Assembly: GCF_051991245.1 (NCBI RefSeq)
Contig: NC_135421.1
Coordinates: forward strand, 3,729,557-3,793,556
DNA from: Festucalex cinctus
Lineage: Eukaryota > Chordata > Actinopteri > Syngnathiformes > Syngnathidae
Reading direction: 5' to 3'
DNA length: 64,000 bases
Shown one piece after another: positions 1 to 62,513 of this stretch. Every line of letters begins with the position of its first letter. Position 1 is the stretch's first letter. Under the pieces are notes generated by a model. That model was given only the letters and a program-made list of their open reading frames with translations. It searched no databases and had not been told where the DNA came from. Made by a program: the position numbers and the translations under genes.

Positions 1-2225
1 ATCTTATATTGGATAAGTTGCAAATTTGTCTGTTTGGTCATTTTAAATACATTTTCACAGATTTGGGTCCAAAAGTCTGGTTCCGGGACTATAGACTATA
101 GACTAAGTCTTTTTCCCATTTTAAAGTCGGTAAATACGTTTTATTTGTGTATAAAAATAACTTATATATTTTTGATATTTTCTTTATTGTTGTTGGAGAA
201 AGCTTTATAATATCTTTAGCTAAAACAGGCAGTTGGAGCGTATCCTGAAGTGTTGGGATTTGTTTCTTAACCATATTTTTAACTTGCAGATAATGTAAGA
301 AATTTCCCTTTTTTATTTCATATTTCTGGACCAAGTTTGTATACGATATAAACTTATTATCTGAGAAAAGATGATGAAGGTGTGTAATTCCTTTCTGCTC
401 CCATAGGCTTAAATGGAACGACTGATTATTAAGTTGAAAGTCGGGGTTATGCCAAATGGGAGAGAGCCCACAGGGCGCCAATTGGGAGTTTGTAATTTCT
501 AATGCCTTCCACCAGGCAGTCAGGGTGGCGGCTATCATTGGGTTTTTAAAACAATTATGTCGTCTTATTGATTTTGTAATAAAGAGTAAATCTGACAGTC
601 TAAGATTATTACAATCCTTCTGCTCCAATTCCAACCAACAGTTAGTATCTCTGTTGGGTTGTGTCCATAGCACAAGATATTGTAGTTGATTAGCTAAATA
701 ATAGTACATAAAGTTTGGTGCCTCTAAACCTCCTTTAGATTTACTTTCCTGAAGAGTAGATAGACTAATTTTGGCTTTTTTTTTTATTCCAATAGAATTT
801 TATGATAGCAGAGTCCAGCGATTGGAACCAGTTAGACGTAGGTTTAAATGGAATCATTGAAAATAAATAATTAATCTTTGGTAAAACTTTCATTTTTATA
901 GTAGCTATCCGTCCTATTAAAGAGATCGGAAGATTATTCCAGCGCTCCAGGTCACTACGGATACTATCCAATAATGGTGAAAAATTTAAAGAAGTTAATT
1001 CAGTTAACTTAGGTGAAATTTTAACACCTAAGTATTTTAAATTACCTGTAGGAAAGGAGTAGTGTGGATCCTGACTTGTAGGATTCCATGAATTTTCTGT
1101 AATAGGTAATAATGTTGATTTTGTCCAGTTAATAGAGTAATCTGATAAGTGAGAGAATTTAGTTATTAATTTAAATGCTTCCCCTAGCGAGATAGCAGGT
1201 TCTTCTAAATAGAGTAATATATCATCGGCATATAGATTAATTTTATGTTCTATTGTCCCGGAGTGGATTCCTTGGATCCGTCTATCCTGACGTATAGCTA
1301 ATGCAAGCGGCTCAATAAATATAGCAAATAATAAAGGAGACATTGGGCACCCTTGTCTTGTTCCCCTTTGTAAAGTAAAACTCTGTGATGTAATCCCATT
1401 AGTAGTAACTGTAGCTTTAGGAGAATCATATAATATTGAGACCCATTGAATGAATGACTCCCCGAAGCCGAATTTATTTAAGACAGCAAAGAGGAAGGAC
1501 CAGTTAACTTTATCGAATGCTTTTTCTGCATCCAGCGAAATAACAACTGCCTTTTTATCATACCGCTGTGACATACTAATCAAGTTAAAGAGTCTCCTAA
1601 TATTATTAGTAGAATGACGACCTTTAATAAAACCTGTTTGATCACTATGAATAATTGTCGAGATTACCGTCTCTAATCGAGATGCCAAGGCCTTAGCGAT
1701 AATTTTAATATCGGTATTAATTAGTGATATCGGTCGGTAACTTGACGGGAGGGTAGGGTCTTTTTCTGGCTTTAATAAAAGTTTAATTGCTGCTATATTC
1801 ATATCTTGACGTATATCACCTTTACTTTTAATTTCAGTTACTACTCTTAGAAATAATGGAGCAAACATTAACCAGAAATGTTTAAAAAATATAGCCGGAA
1901 AGCCGTCTGGACCAGGTGCTCTGCCATTAGGCATACTGTCTAAAGCACGATACAACTCATCTATAGTAAGCGGGGTATCGAGAATATCTTTATGTTCAAT
2001 AGATAACTGAGGTATATTTAAGCTGTTTAGGAATTCCTCAATATATTCAGGGTTAGGTCTATTAATTTCTGTGTATAGATGTCGATAATAGTTATAAAAA
2101 ATATGGTTAATTTCTTCTGGTGATTGTGTGCATTCACCATTTATATCTTTAATAGCCGTTATAAGAGATTTTTCCCGATTCCGTTGAAGTTGATTTGCCA
2201 GGAATTTACCTGATTTATTATTATG

Positions 2226-2227
<2 letters not shown>
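1..2227 (-). mobile_element. L1-like non-LTR retrotransposon, ORF2 reverse-transcriptase part (degenerate)
   Basis: Reading leftwards from about 2225, one frame is open through to about 774. It carries the RT hallmarks GRAPGPDGFP, LISLDAEKAFDKVNW-type motif A, RQGCPMSPLLFAIF and the catalytic YADDILLYL. The frame breaks at a ten-base A run (sense strand) near 777-787 and resumes in another frame (709-89) with the conserved L1 tail region. A second break near 90-110 coincides with a short ctatagac duplication. The sense 5' side (the endonuclease) is cut off by the TA microsatellite at 2228, and the 3' end runs off the window. Motif style and length fit the fish L1/Tx1 group. It lies in the 3' part of the integrin locus, in the same orientation as that gene. 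It is a dead copy because of the frameshifts. Confidence 0.9.
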
Positions 2228-2323
<96 letters not shown>

Positions 2324-2384
2324 ATATTATTATATAATAATATTATTATATTATTATATATATATATATTGTTATATTATCCCC
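2228..2384. repeat. (TA)n microsatellite and AT-rich tail
   Basis: About 90 bp of uninterrupted TA dinucleotides, followed by imperfect TA/ATT. It truncates the L1 copy on its left. Tyr/Ile-rich frames through it are not genes. Confidence 0.97.
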
Positions 2385-2454
2385 TTTTTGTTTGATTGAA
2401 ATTTTTTTTTGATTGCAAATTCCTTTTTTGTTTGATTGAAAATAAAGACACAAA

Positions 2455-2990
2455 TTTCTCTCCATAGTTCCGTTCCCAGTCTTCGGTCTGCAATCAGACC
2501 CTTCTCCCCCGCCCCCCGCCCAGATAGTTTCGGTGAAGGCAACTGTTTGGCGGCGCAAATCGACCTCCTGCTCGGAGACCACGGCTGTGCATGTGGATAT
2601 GTGCCTGGGACGAGAGGCGGAAACCAACAACAACTTAAAAATAAAAATAAAAAAAATAAAAAAAAATGTTCGCTAAGCGCGTGGCTGTTGTGTTTTGGCG
2701 AGTTTACGGCCAACACAGGTGAAAATTGGCAATAAATAATTGCCACGGTGATGAGCTTACTCTCCCCCCCGGCTTTGTTTCGTGATTGTGAATTAAACTG
2801 AACTTCCTGAATTTGTCATAAAATGCAGAGGAATCTCCCTGTGGCGATGCAGCCGTAGCGACAGCGGGACTTGGAGTGAAACAACAGCAAACACCGATGT
2901 GTATTGCGCACAAGTTGGAAGGCAAACGCACGAGCGGAGCTCCGCGTGAGCCTCAAGCAGAAGTATACTGAGGCCTTAACACAGGGCACA
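2455..2990 (-). mobile_element. Harbinger-like non-autonomous DNA element, copy 1
   Basis: This stretch is the inverted counterpart of 18218-18915. Shared blocks include the ends reading aaggcctcagtatgcttctg on the opposite strand, the 'naattattgccaatttncaccggtgt' zone, and a GC-rich end around 2500-2620. No transposase frame is present. Family assignment rests on terminal style only. Confidence 0.6.
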
Positions 2991-2999
2991 CGGTATCTT

Positions 3000-3255
3000 C
3001 ACGTCTCCGGATTTTTAAAACCGCAGTTGCACTGCAATATTAATAATGTGGTAATTGTACTACAATAAAATTTATAGTTTTGAACATTTGTACATTGAAC
3101 ATTTTAAAATTTTCATTGCAATAAAATGAAATAGACATTGACAAGCGATCAAAACATTACATTACTAATTACAATACATTATTACATTAGTCTACATTAC
3201 ATACAAGGCACTGGTGCATGTCACAACTTTTAATTCTCGGTGTGAGTGAAGGAGC
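3000..3255. other. AT-rich intronic/3' flanking stretch, nothing recognised
   Basis: Simple AT-rich sequence with several 'acatta' runs. No exon, RNA gene or repeat family could be recognised. Confidence 0.5.
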
Positions 3256-3269
3256 AGAGTGACACCCTA

Positions 3270-4435
3270 CTTGTTTGGGGGGGGGTTGGAGGTATGGGTG
3301 GGTGGGGGGTTGGATGTTGGGGGTCGGGGTGTGTTCGGGGGTTTGGGGGCCGGGGGTGGTGGGGCCTGGGTCGTGGCGGGTGGCGGTTTTGGGTGGGGTG
3401 CGGGTGGGTCGTGGGGTGATGGGGGCTGGGGACCGATGGGGCGCTGTGGGGGCCCGCTGGGCCTCGTTCTGCGGCCTTGGGCTCGGGGATGTGGGCCGGG
3501 GCTGGGGCGGGGGTGTTCCGGGCGTCTGGGTCGGCTCGCCGACCGGTGTCCGCTCGGGTGGCTTGGGGGTGGCCTTGGTGCTGCCGCGGCCTGGGGATTT
3601 CGGGGGGGGCGGTGCTCGCTTTGCTGGACCGCGGTTGACGGCTTCTTTCTTTGGTGGTGGTCCTTATGCATGCCAGATCCGTCGCACCAGCATCTACTGA
3701 AACTCAACAGAAGTAGCCTCTCCCTCCCACAGCCCCTTGAATCAGTGGGTGCTGGCTCTGTGGATCTCACTTTGCTTTATCTATCCTTCCCTCCTTCCTC
3801 TCTTTAGTTTTTCCTCTGGTCACTTGAGATCTCAATTTATTGGAAGTTTGAGGTTTCTGGGGTTGGCATAAGACTCTGGTTTTGTAAGGGGTTTTGTTGG
3901 TGCTGGATTTCACTTTGATGGATTGGATGTACTGGCTTCTATGGATCTCACTCTGCCTTATCGATCCTTCCCTCCTTCCTCTCTTTAGGTTTTCCTCTGG
4001 TCTCTTGAGATCTCGCTAAATTTGCTGGAATTTAGAGGCTTCCGGGGTTGGCGTAAGACTTTGATTTTGTAATCATGGGGAAGGCAGGAAGTGTTTGGTC
4101 GGTGCTGGATTTCACTTTGATTTATCTTTCTTTTCTCTTTATTTTTTTCTGACCTTTTCTCTGGTCTCCTGACCATTTAAACTTCACGACTCTGGCAAGA
4201 TTCTGAAGTACCTGGTTAAGGCGAAGGGTAATGGGATATTTATAAGGCTTTAGGTGAATTAATGAGTATAAATTTATACGTATTTGCACGCACACGCACG
4301 CACGCACGCACGCAAACGCACACACGCAAACGCACGCACACACAAAAAAAAAAAAAAAAAAAAAAAGAGCAATGATGATAAGACGTTGAATCGGTAAGAC
4401 TACCGAATGAACTATTCTGAGCTCTTAAAAAAAAA
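3270..4435 (+). mobile_element. Poly(A) retroposon with G-rich 5' part, flanked by 14-bp TSD
   Basis: The 14-bp direct repeat agagtgacacccta occurs at 3256-3269 and 4436-4449, and the segment between them ends in an A run (4427-4435). These are hallmarks of target-primed retrotransposition. From 5' to 3' it holds a strongly G-rich, strand-asymmetric 400 bp (3280-3660), a direct duplication of about 180 bp (3755-3918 and 3937-4118, beginning ggatctcac-type), a CA/CG-rich tract, an A22 run (about 4345-4366), and a 3' tail gagcaatgatgataag...ctgagctctt. The same 3' tail recurs at about 38790-38860. There is no convincing protein. It is probably the 3' part or a non-coding derivative of a LINE. 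Confidence 0.8.
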
Positions 4436-4449
4436 AGAGTGACACCCTA

Positions 4450-4814
4450 TCAATCTGCTGCTAGAGTTCGACATGGTTTAGTGTGTGAATGTAGTAATTT
4501 GAATTAAAAGTAGAAATCGATTCATTAAGAAAGATATTCTAGAGAATATCTCTGTCTGTTTGGATTATAATTCGCCGGTATCAAGACCAATGACAACATA
4601 GCCTCTGCTTTCCACATTAAACGCTCAACTCAACACAACTCAAGTTTATTTATATAAGATGATAACTTATTAACTCTACTTCCAAATCATTCGGCGCCAT
4701 TTCCTTGTTAAGCCCCGCCGCTCGATGGCATTAACAGTGTCACTGTAGCAAAGTGACGTTGTGCCCATATTTTTAGCCCATATATTTGTCTTTATATAAA
4801 AGGAACAAACATAC
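4450..4814. other. Intron 11 start (minus-strand gene), nothing else recognised
   Basis: This sequence lies 3' of the last integrin exon in the window. The next exon expected (I-EGF 3/4) was searched for by its Cys-rich pattern between 1 and 4800 and not found, so intron 11 continues leftwards out of the window. Confidence 0.6.
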
Positions 4815-56616
<51,802 letters not shown>

Positions 56617-56843
56617 TACCTGATAAAAACATAACATTAATTATTGCCCAAACAAATAAATTGCATTTAGCTATGAATGTGAGTGAGAAAATGGTTGTTC
56701 ATATATCTGCCTGCCTGCTAGGCTTGAATGATGGCCAATTAGGGTCTCTTCTGATGTCAGCTGGAATAAATTCCAGTTACCCGCAACCCAAATAAGGCCA
56801 AGAAGTATAGATATTGATAAATGGATATTTTAATTGACGTAGC

Positions 56844-56896
<53 letters not shown>

Positions 56897-57265
56897 ATTT
56901 TATTTGTAATGCACTATATATTTAAACAATCTCAAAGTGCTACAGAGTAAAAAATATAGTAATGGTAATTTACTAGTTTACTTTAGTTTTCATTCAGTTT
57001 AGTTCATTTACTTATTTGTTGTCATGTACCACTAAAGGTGTCCATGCCACGTGGGTTTATAGACACAAAAATGAAAAGTAGGCATACACGAAGACATACA
57101 CGAATATATCACAAATATAACAAAGATCACTAGATTAATTACTTCATTTGTCTTATTTATATTGTAGTAAATTAACAGTAAAAAAAATTTAAAAAAAAGT
57201 TCCATTAGGTGTTAATTTTTAGAGCATAATCTTTTATTGCAACAGAGATAATTTTTAAAAGGATA
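56617..57265. other. Upstream intron (5' UTR intron): (AAT)n and unassigned sequence
   Basis: 56845-56895 is an (AAT)n microsatellite. No core promoter or first exon can be recognised with confidence. Confidence 0.5.
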
Positions 57266-57269
57266 TTTC

Positions 57270-57435
57270 AGCAAACCCAGAGACTGACCCCTGAGGGACC
57301 CCAGATGTCATGCCTATTCGCTCAGATTTGAAACTTCCTATTATCACAAGATACAAACTAACTCCTTCCCTCCTGGTCGCACCTGAACCATTTTACGGTG
57401 ACCAGTTAATCCCACCAAAGTTTCTGTTCAACAGT
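57270..57435 (-). pseudogene. LINE RT motif fragment
   Basis: The minus strand reads ...GSFKSERIGMTSGVPQGSVS, the 'GVPQGSVLGP' RT motif B of L2-type LINEs, without flanking RT sequence. Confidence 0.7.
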
Positions 57436-57469
57436 ATATTGTAGTGCTGGGCGGGACATTCTGTACAGT

Positions 57470-58060
57470 AATTCGAGCTGATTGTACAATGTGGCATTCT
57501 ACACGTTTGTTTTAACCAATCACCGAATGTCTTCGTTCTTGTCTGGGGGGTGGGGGTTGGACCACGAACATCTTACCAGCTAGAAATGCACGAAGCGCCT
57601 CTCGCTGTTGAACATTCAACAAGGAAACGGTGAGCAATTCTGAAAGAGCAGAATTAATTGTAAGCGTTCATTCATCCATGTTAGGTTTGTTTGTTAGCCC
57701 CAGCGTCGGCGCTGGCTTCCTGCTTTCGTCACAGTTGCATGTCCCGCCCCAAACACAATGTCGCTCTATGATTGGGTGGTTCGGATCGGTGGAAATTAAC
57801 GGGCTCGGTACAAGATGTGTTCTCCGAAGTTTGGGAACTCACAAATACCGCGATTATTCATCTTGTGAGAGCAAGGTTAGGGCCTCGTAGCATGTCCTGG
57901 AATTTTAGTCAGGCAGAAAGTTATGAAATAAATGACACGATTGACGACGGCGCGAGAGGAATTCAAATCAGTATAACGAGTCGACAGTGACATACTGTTA
58001 AGAAATATGTTTGTAGACAATGAGAATGTTGAACATTTTGCTGGCTTTGTAACAGAGTGA
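57470..58060 (-). mobile_element. Unclassified repeat related to 37.3-37.5 kb
   Basis: cgaagcgcctctcgctgttg, aacattcaacaaggaaacgg and gcagaattaattgtaa match 37400-37460 in reverse orientation, implying one transposon family (pogo-like by association). No domain is visible here. Confidence 0.5.
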
Positions 58061-58475
58061 ACGACGAATAATTACCACTCGATCCCCTGAGGTTATTACA
58101 ACTGCACTCCAGTGTTGAAGGTAAATATTTACGGAGTTATCTACCCACAGATGCATCTTTTGTTTGTTGATTTAAAAAAATAAATATTGAAAGCTTAGAC
58201 TAATAACCTTAGGTTTGTGTGAACGCCACAGGTGTATACTCTGAAATGTTTTTTGGAATTATGTTTGTATCTGCTTTAGGAGCTGAGATATCAATTATTT
58301 TAAATATTGTTGAACTTCCAGGAAAGCTTAAGGTTTTCGGGGGTGACTATAGGTTTCAGAGGAATGTTTTGCCAGGTGCTTTAGGTCTTAATGGGTTAAA
58401 TAAAAACATTAAAAAAAAATAAAATATAGAAAAAAAGAGCATGAAGCCAGTTCTCATCGCATTCCTTTTGATAGT

Positions 58476-58650
58476 GGCTATGTCCGAATGTGGACCCTAC
58501 TCACTATATAGTGCCCTACGGAGGGGTCACACCATTTTGTAGTGGTGTCCTAATGTCCAGGGAACGAAAATGTAGGGCACTCAAAATTACCCACAATGCA
58601 CTCTGAAAAGTAGTGAACATCGATGTCACTGAGCTAAATAAAGGACTGGG
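58476..58650. mobile_element. MITE end fragment
   Basis: tatgtccgaatgtggaccct and actcactatatagtgcccta are typical of a fish non-autonomous DNA transposon end. The opposite end was not found. Confidence 0.45.
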
Positions 58651-59142
58651 TGGCTGGTAGCCCATTCACGCCTATGCAGACCGTTGAATTGAAGTGAGTG
58701 CACAATCAAGAGTTTTGTGTCACTGGTTTTTCCCTAGACTAGATTTATTTCATGGGCCTTTTATTTATTTCCTCTTTTAGCCAATGATATTTTTTTTAAT
58801 CAAAATTTAGTAAAGGTTTTATTTGCGCAAAGTGCAATATCATAGTGGGTGGTTTCTAGTGTGACTTGGAGTTAAGTGGTTGCTGTGAAGACCTTTTTAA
58901 AGAATGATGATTGTTTGCAGTGATAACCTTTTTAACAATTATTTGCTGTGAAGATTTCTCTTTGTGTTGTTTTTATTGATACTTCTACATTGTTTCGCAT
59001 GTTTGCCTTTTCTGGCAGTTTTTCTGTAGGGTCTTGTACTTTCTATATGAGCCTCCCATTCTGGTTATTCGGAACAAACCTGTGCTTTGACGCGGTGAAA
59101 TTAATTGAGGTTACTAAGAGGTGATAGTGTCCCATTTCCCAT

Positions 59143-59345
59143 TTGGGCTTTTCCCAAGCGAGATTCAAACCAACGCACTTCCAGAGTAATTAAGACATGC
59201 GCCAACTTCACTTATTGAAAATCATGGCTAATGGCGTATTTACATTGAAACGTGTCATCTGATGCCGCTATCAATGCTGAATGGGGACACATGCGTTAAA
59301 TCATTTCAGTGAAATTATAATGCATTTCCTGATATGATAGTCCAA
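59143..59345 (-). mobile_element. tRNA-derived SINE copy A
   Basis: The minus strand has an A-box-like tggcgcatgt and B-box-like ggtttgaatctcgc. The body (tcagtgaaattataatgcat, tttcctgat) matches copy B at 59630-59825. Confidence 0.7.
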
Positions 59346-59629
59346 ATGCAGCTTGTAATCACATTCACAAAATGGATACATAGGATATTTGTTTGCTTGA
59401 TTTACTGGGGCTTACTCATTCATCATTTCTGAGCACTACATTTCATCACGTCACAGTCATTCAAAGCCAAATCCAGTCTGAAAACTAATGGCGAAAGACT
59501 TGTAGGAGTTCCCATTGTGAACTGAATGCTGAAAATATGGATTCATATGCAAATAAGTTAAATGTCAAATGACATTTCATCAAATGGATGTAAAATAAAT
59601 GAACAATGACCATTTCTGAATTTAAGCTG

Positions 59630-59825
59630 TGGGTGCTTCCCAAGCAAGATTTGAACCAACACACTTGCATGTCTCCGTAATGTCAGGCAAGTATTTAACA
59701 CATGCGCCAACTTGACTTGTTGAAAATCATGGCTAATGGTGTATTTATACAGAAGTGCCATCTGATGCTGAAAGCAAACATGCATTTAATCATTTCAGTG
59801 AAATTATAAAGCATTTCCTGATCTG
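59630..59825 (-). mobile_element. tRNA-derived SINE copy B
   Basis: The minus strand has gttggcgcatgtgttaaat and B-box ggttcaaatcttgc. The shared body agtgaaattataaagcattt precedes cctgatctgac. Copies A and B lie in the same orientation about 485 bp apart. Confidence 0.75.
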
Positions 59826-59899
59826 ACAGTCAGTTTGTATACATTTATACATCCCTGACCATAATTGCCGTGGATATATTTGCAATGTACAGTCAGAGG

Positions 59900-59968
59900 T
59901 GGGTTTTGAACCCAGAACCTCCTGGTTACTCAACACTGCACTTTTCCAAATGTGCCACTGGGCAGTAT
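59900..59968 (-). mobile_element. tRNA-like SINE head C
   Basis: The minus strand reads ccagtggcacatttggaaaa and aggttctgggttcaaaaccc, a pair of Pol III A/B-box-like motifs. It differs from copies A/B in sequence. A cloverleaf is not complete, so it is not a tRNA gene. Confidence 0.6.
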
Positions 59969-60289
59969 CAGAATTGGTAATGATGAGATGTTGTATGTGT
60001 GGAAGTTGGCGTGGAAAGTGGGACTTAGAAAAAGTTCAGAGTCAGTCCCATTGAAAATGAATGTGAAAAAGTGTAAGATATGTAACGTTAAATTGTGTGA
60101 ATACTCTAAGTAATGTGGAATCAGACGAGATATAACCCGGAAGGTGTGAAGTTTTGAAGCAAGTTGAAATTTTGAACTGTGAAAATCGGAAGTATTATGT
60201 GGGAGTTTCCAGCATTCCCACAATAATAATAATGATAATGGTTAGAAACACAAGTGGGAATACTGTTTGCATTCCCACAATTACCTGGG

Positions 60290-60930
60290 GCCTCATTTAT
60301 ATAGCTTGAATACGATCAAAATGAGGCCAAAACTCTACGTACGAACATTTCTGCGCCAAAGGTGGTAGTTATAGAAAACAAACTGACGTGAAACTTTACG
60401 CACAACCACATCAACCTACCATACTCAATCCACACTTTCTGGAGACAGGGGAAAACAGTGACACAAACATTTTAGTTGTGCATTTCGATTCCTCAAACGC
60501 CATGTATGCTAGATGTTGGGTCACATTAATGTTTGTTTTGCTCCAGACTTGCTCCTCCGTTGTCACAAGCACGCCGCGGGGCAGAAAGCACATGAATTAA
60601 CTTAATTAAAAATAATTAAACGCTCGTCTTCTCTCAATGATCACCCATCTTGAAAAAGCCTCATGCAACAAATCATATTAGTCAACTAATGTGGACACAA
60701 TGGCACATACTGTACGCATTACATAATCGTGCCGCACAACAATACGCACCTACAGAAATTTCACCCGCTCGTCAGCACAAATGCCACTGCAGTATAAAGG
60801 GCTAAATAAAACTCTTTTATTGACACAAGGCAACACGGATAAAAAATAGCTCGAAAATACAGCCAGCTACAAGCATCTTTGCTATGGCGCTTGATGCTTT
60901 TGTCCTGCAAATAAATAAAGGAAAGAAACG
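60290..60930. mobile_element. Harbinger-like end and unassigned sequence
   Basis: ctggggcctcatttatatag (60290) is a frequent fish DNA-transposon terminus, and gatcaaaatgaggcc pairs with it locally. No right end is certain. Confidence 0.4.
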
Positions 60931-61036
60931 CATCAATAAAGTCTGTCATAAGTGTTCACAACGCAATTGTAGTAGTCGTGGTAATGGGCGGAGGGGGAGG
61001 GGGTGGGGGCTGACTGGCCAGTCACATCATGGAGGG

Positions 61037-61038
<2 letters not shown>

Positions 61039-61119
<81 letters not shown>
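61039..61119 (+). repeat. (GA)n then (CAGA)n microsatellite
   Basis: About 60 bp of pure GA followed by five CAGA units, leading directly into the minisatellite. Confidence 0.97.
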
Positions 61120-61990
61120 TCAGACCGAGCGAGAACTGAGACCGAGAGAACAAGCAAGAGTCAGACCGAGCGAGCGAGCGAGAGTCAGACCGAGCGAGCG
61201 ACCGAGAGTCAGACCGAGCGAGCGACCGAGAGTCAGAGCGAGCGACCGAGAGTCAGACCAAGCGAGCGACCGAGCAACCGAGAGTCAGACCGACCGAGAG
61301 TCAGACCGAGCGAGCGACCGAGCAACCGAGAGTCAGACCGACCGAGAGTCAGACCGAGCGAGCGACCAAGAGTCAGACCGAGCGAGCGACCGAGCGAGCG
61401 ACCGAGCGAGCGACAGAGAGTCAGACCGAGCGAGCGACCGAGCGACCGGGAGTCAGACCGAGCGAGACACCGAGCGTCAGACCGAGCGAGCAACCGAGCG
61501 TCAGACCGAGCGAGCGACCGGGAGTCAGACCGAGTGAGCGACCGAGAGTCAGACCGAGCGAGCAACTGTGCGTCAGACCGACCGAGCGTCAGACCAAGCG
61601 AGCGACCGAGCGTCAGACCAAGCGAGCGAGAGTCCGACCGAGCGACCGAGAGTCAGACAGAGCCCCGAGAGAGCGAGAGTCAGACCGAGCGACCGAGCAA
61701 ACGAGAGTCAGACAGAGCGAGCCCAGAGTCAGACAGAGCAACCGAGCGAACGAGAGTCAGACAGAGCGAGCGAGTGAGAGTCAGACAGAGCGAGTGAGCG
61801 AGAGTCAGAGTGAGCGAGCGAGCGGGAGTCAGAGCGAGCGGGAGTCAGAGCGAGCGAGCGAGAGTCAGAGCGAGCGAACGAGAGTCAGAGCGAGCGAGCG
61901 AGAGTCAGACAGAGCGAGTGAGCGAGAATCAGACAGAGCGAGTGAGCGAGAGTCGGACAGAGCGAGCGAGTGAGAGTCAGAGAGAGTCTC
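61120..61990 (+). repeat. Minisatellite, unit about gagagtcagaccgagcgagc
   Basis: About 870 bp built of variants of agtcagaccgagcgagcgac with units of roughly 12-28 bp. In the first half the unit has 'ccgagcgacc'; in the second half it drifts to 'cagagcgagcgag'. All forward frames stay open because no stop can be formed by the unit, so the SDRE/ESQTE-rich frames are not evidence of a gene. Confidence 0.95.
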
Positions 61991-62022
61991 CACTGGCCAG
62001 CGCTTGTTTTGCGCTTGTAAGA

Positions 62023-62112
62023 ATGGCGGTTGAAGCCAGCCACAAAAGGAAGGCGCTCAACATCAGGGAGCTCCACTCTCCATCGATGGGGAGGCGACTC
62101 AAAACAAGACAG
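62023..62112 (+). CDS. Possible first coding exon (unrecognised), weak
   Basis: ATG at 62023 opens MAVEASHKRKALNIRELHSP then SMGRRLKTRQ, ending at a good donor cag|gtgtgt (62112/62113). No family is recognised, and the sequence abuts a minisatellite, so it may equally be repeat-derived. Confidence 0.2.
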
Positions 62113-62324
62113 GTGTGTGTCGATGATCAACGCGTCATGCATTTCACATTTGTTTTTTTCCCCTGAATTTCCAAAGCAGATGGATGAAATTGAAATTAAA
62201 TGCTAATATCACTTGATTTAAAAAAAAAAAAAAAAGAGTTTATAAGTGAAAAATGGGCCGTCCTGGCAGGATGATCCCTTTTTAAATACACATTTTAAGG
62301 TTAATAACTTTAAAATTTAAGTAC

Positions 62325-62388
62325 CACACACACACACACACACACACACACCCACACCCCCCCCCCCCCCACACACACACACACACAC
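62325..62388 (+). repeat. (CA)n with C14 run
   Basis: CA dinucleotides interrupted by an uninterrupted C tract (about 62357-62370). Confidence 0.97.
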
Positions 62389-62513
62389 CATGACCACAAT
62401 AAAACTTAAAAATAAAAAAAGTAACCTACCAAGGTATCGCAATCCGGATTGGATCGTGACAGAAGTGGATCGTCCCAGCCCTAATAATTATAGCGAAAAT
62501 GTCTTTTGTTTTA

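Noticed and set aside
2195..2395. Tyr/Ile repeat protein
   Set aside because: Simple (TA)n translation; the same applies to 36837-37142.
3259..3807. Gly/Trp-rich and, on the other strand, Pro-rich frames
   Set aside because: Product of the G-rich strand-asymmetric retroposon sequence bounded by a TSD; no domain is present and frames are open on both strands.
1..4814. Searched for remaining integrin exons (I-EGF 3-4, beta-tail, membrane span, NPxY tail)
   Set aside because: No Cys-rich, hydrophobic or NPxY-encoding exon with splice sites was found; they must lie left of the window.
59900..59968. Possible functional tRNA on the minus strand
   Set aside because: B-box is good but the acceptor and anticodon stems do not pair; better explained as a SINE head.
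60884..62166. Long overlapping Ser/Asp/Arg/Glu-rich open frames (up to 264 codons)
   Set aside because: They are readings of the GA tract and the minisatellite, whose unit contains no stop in any forward frame; length is not evidence of a gene.
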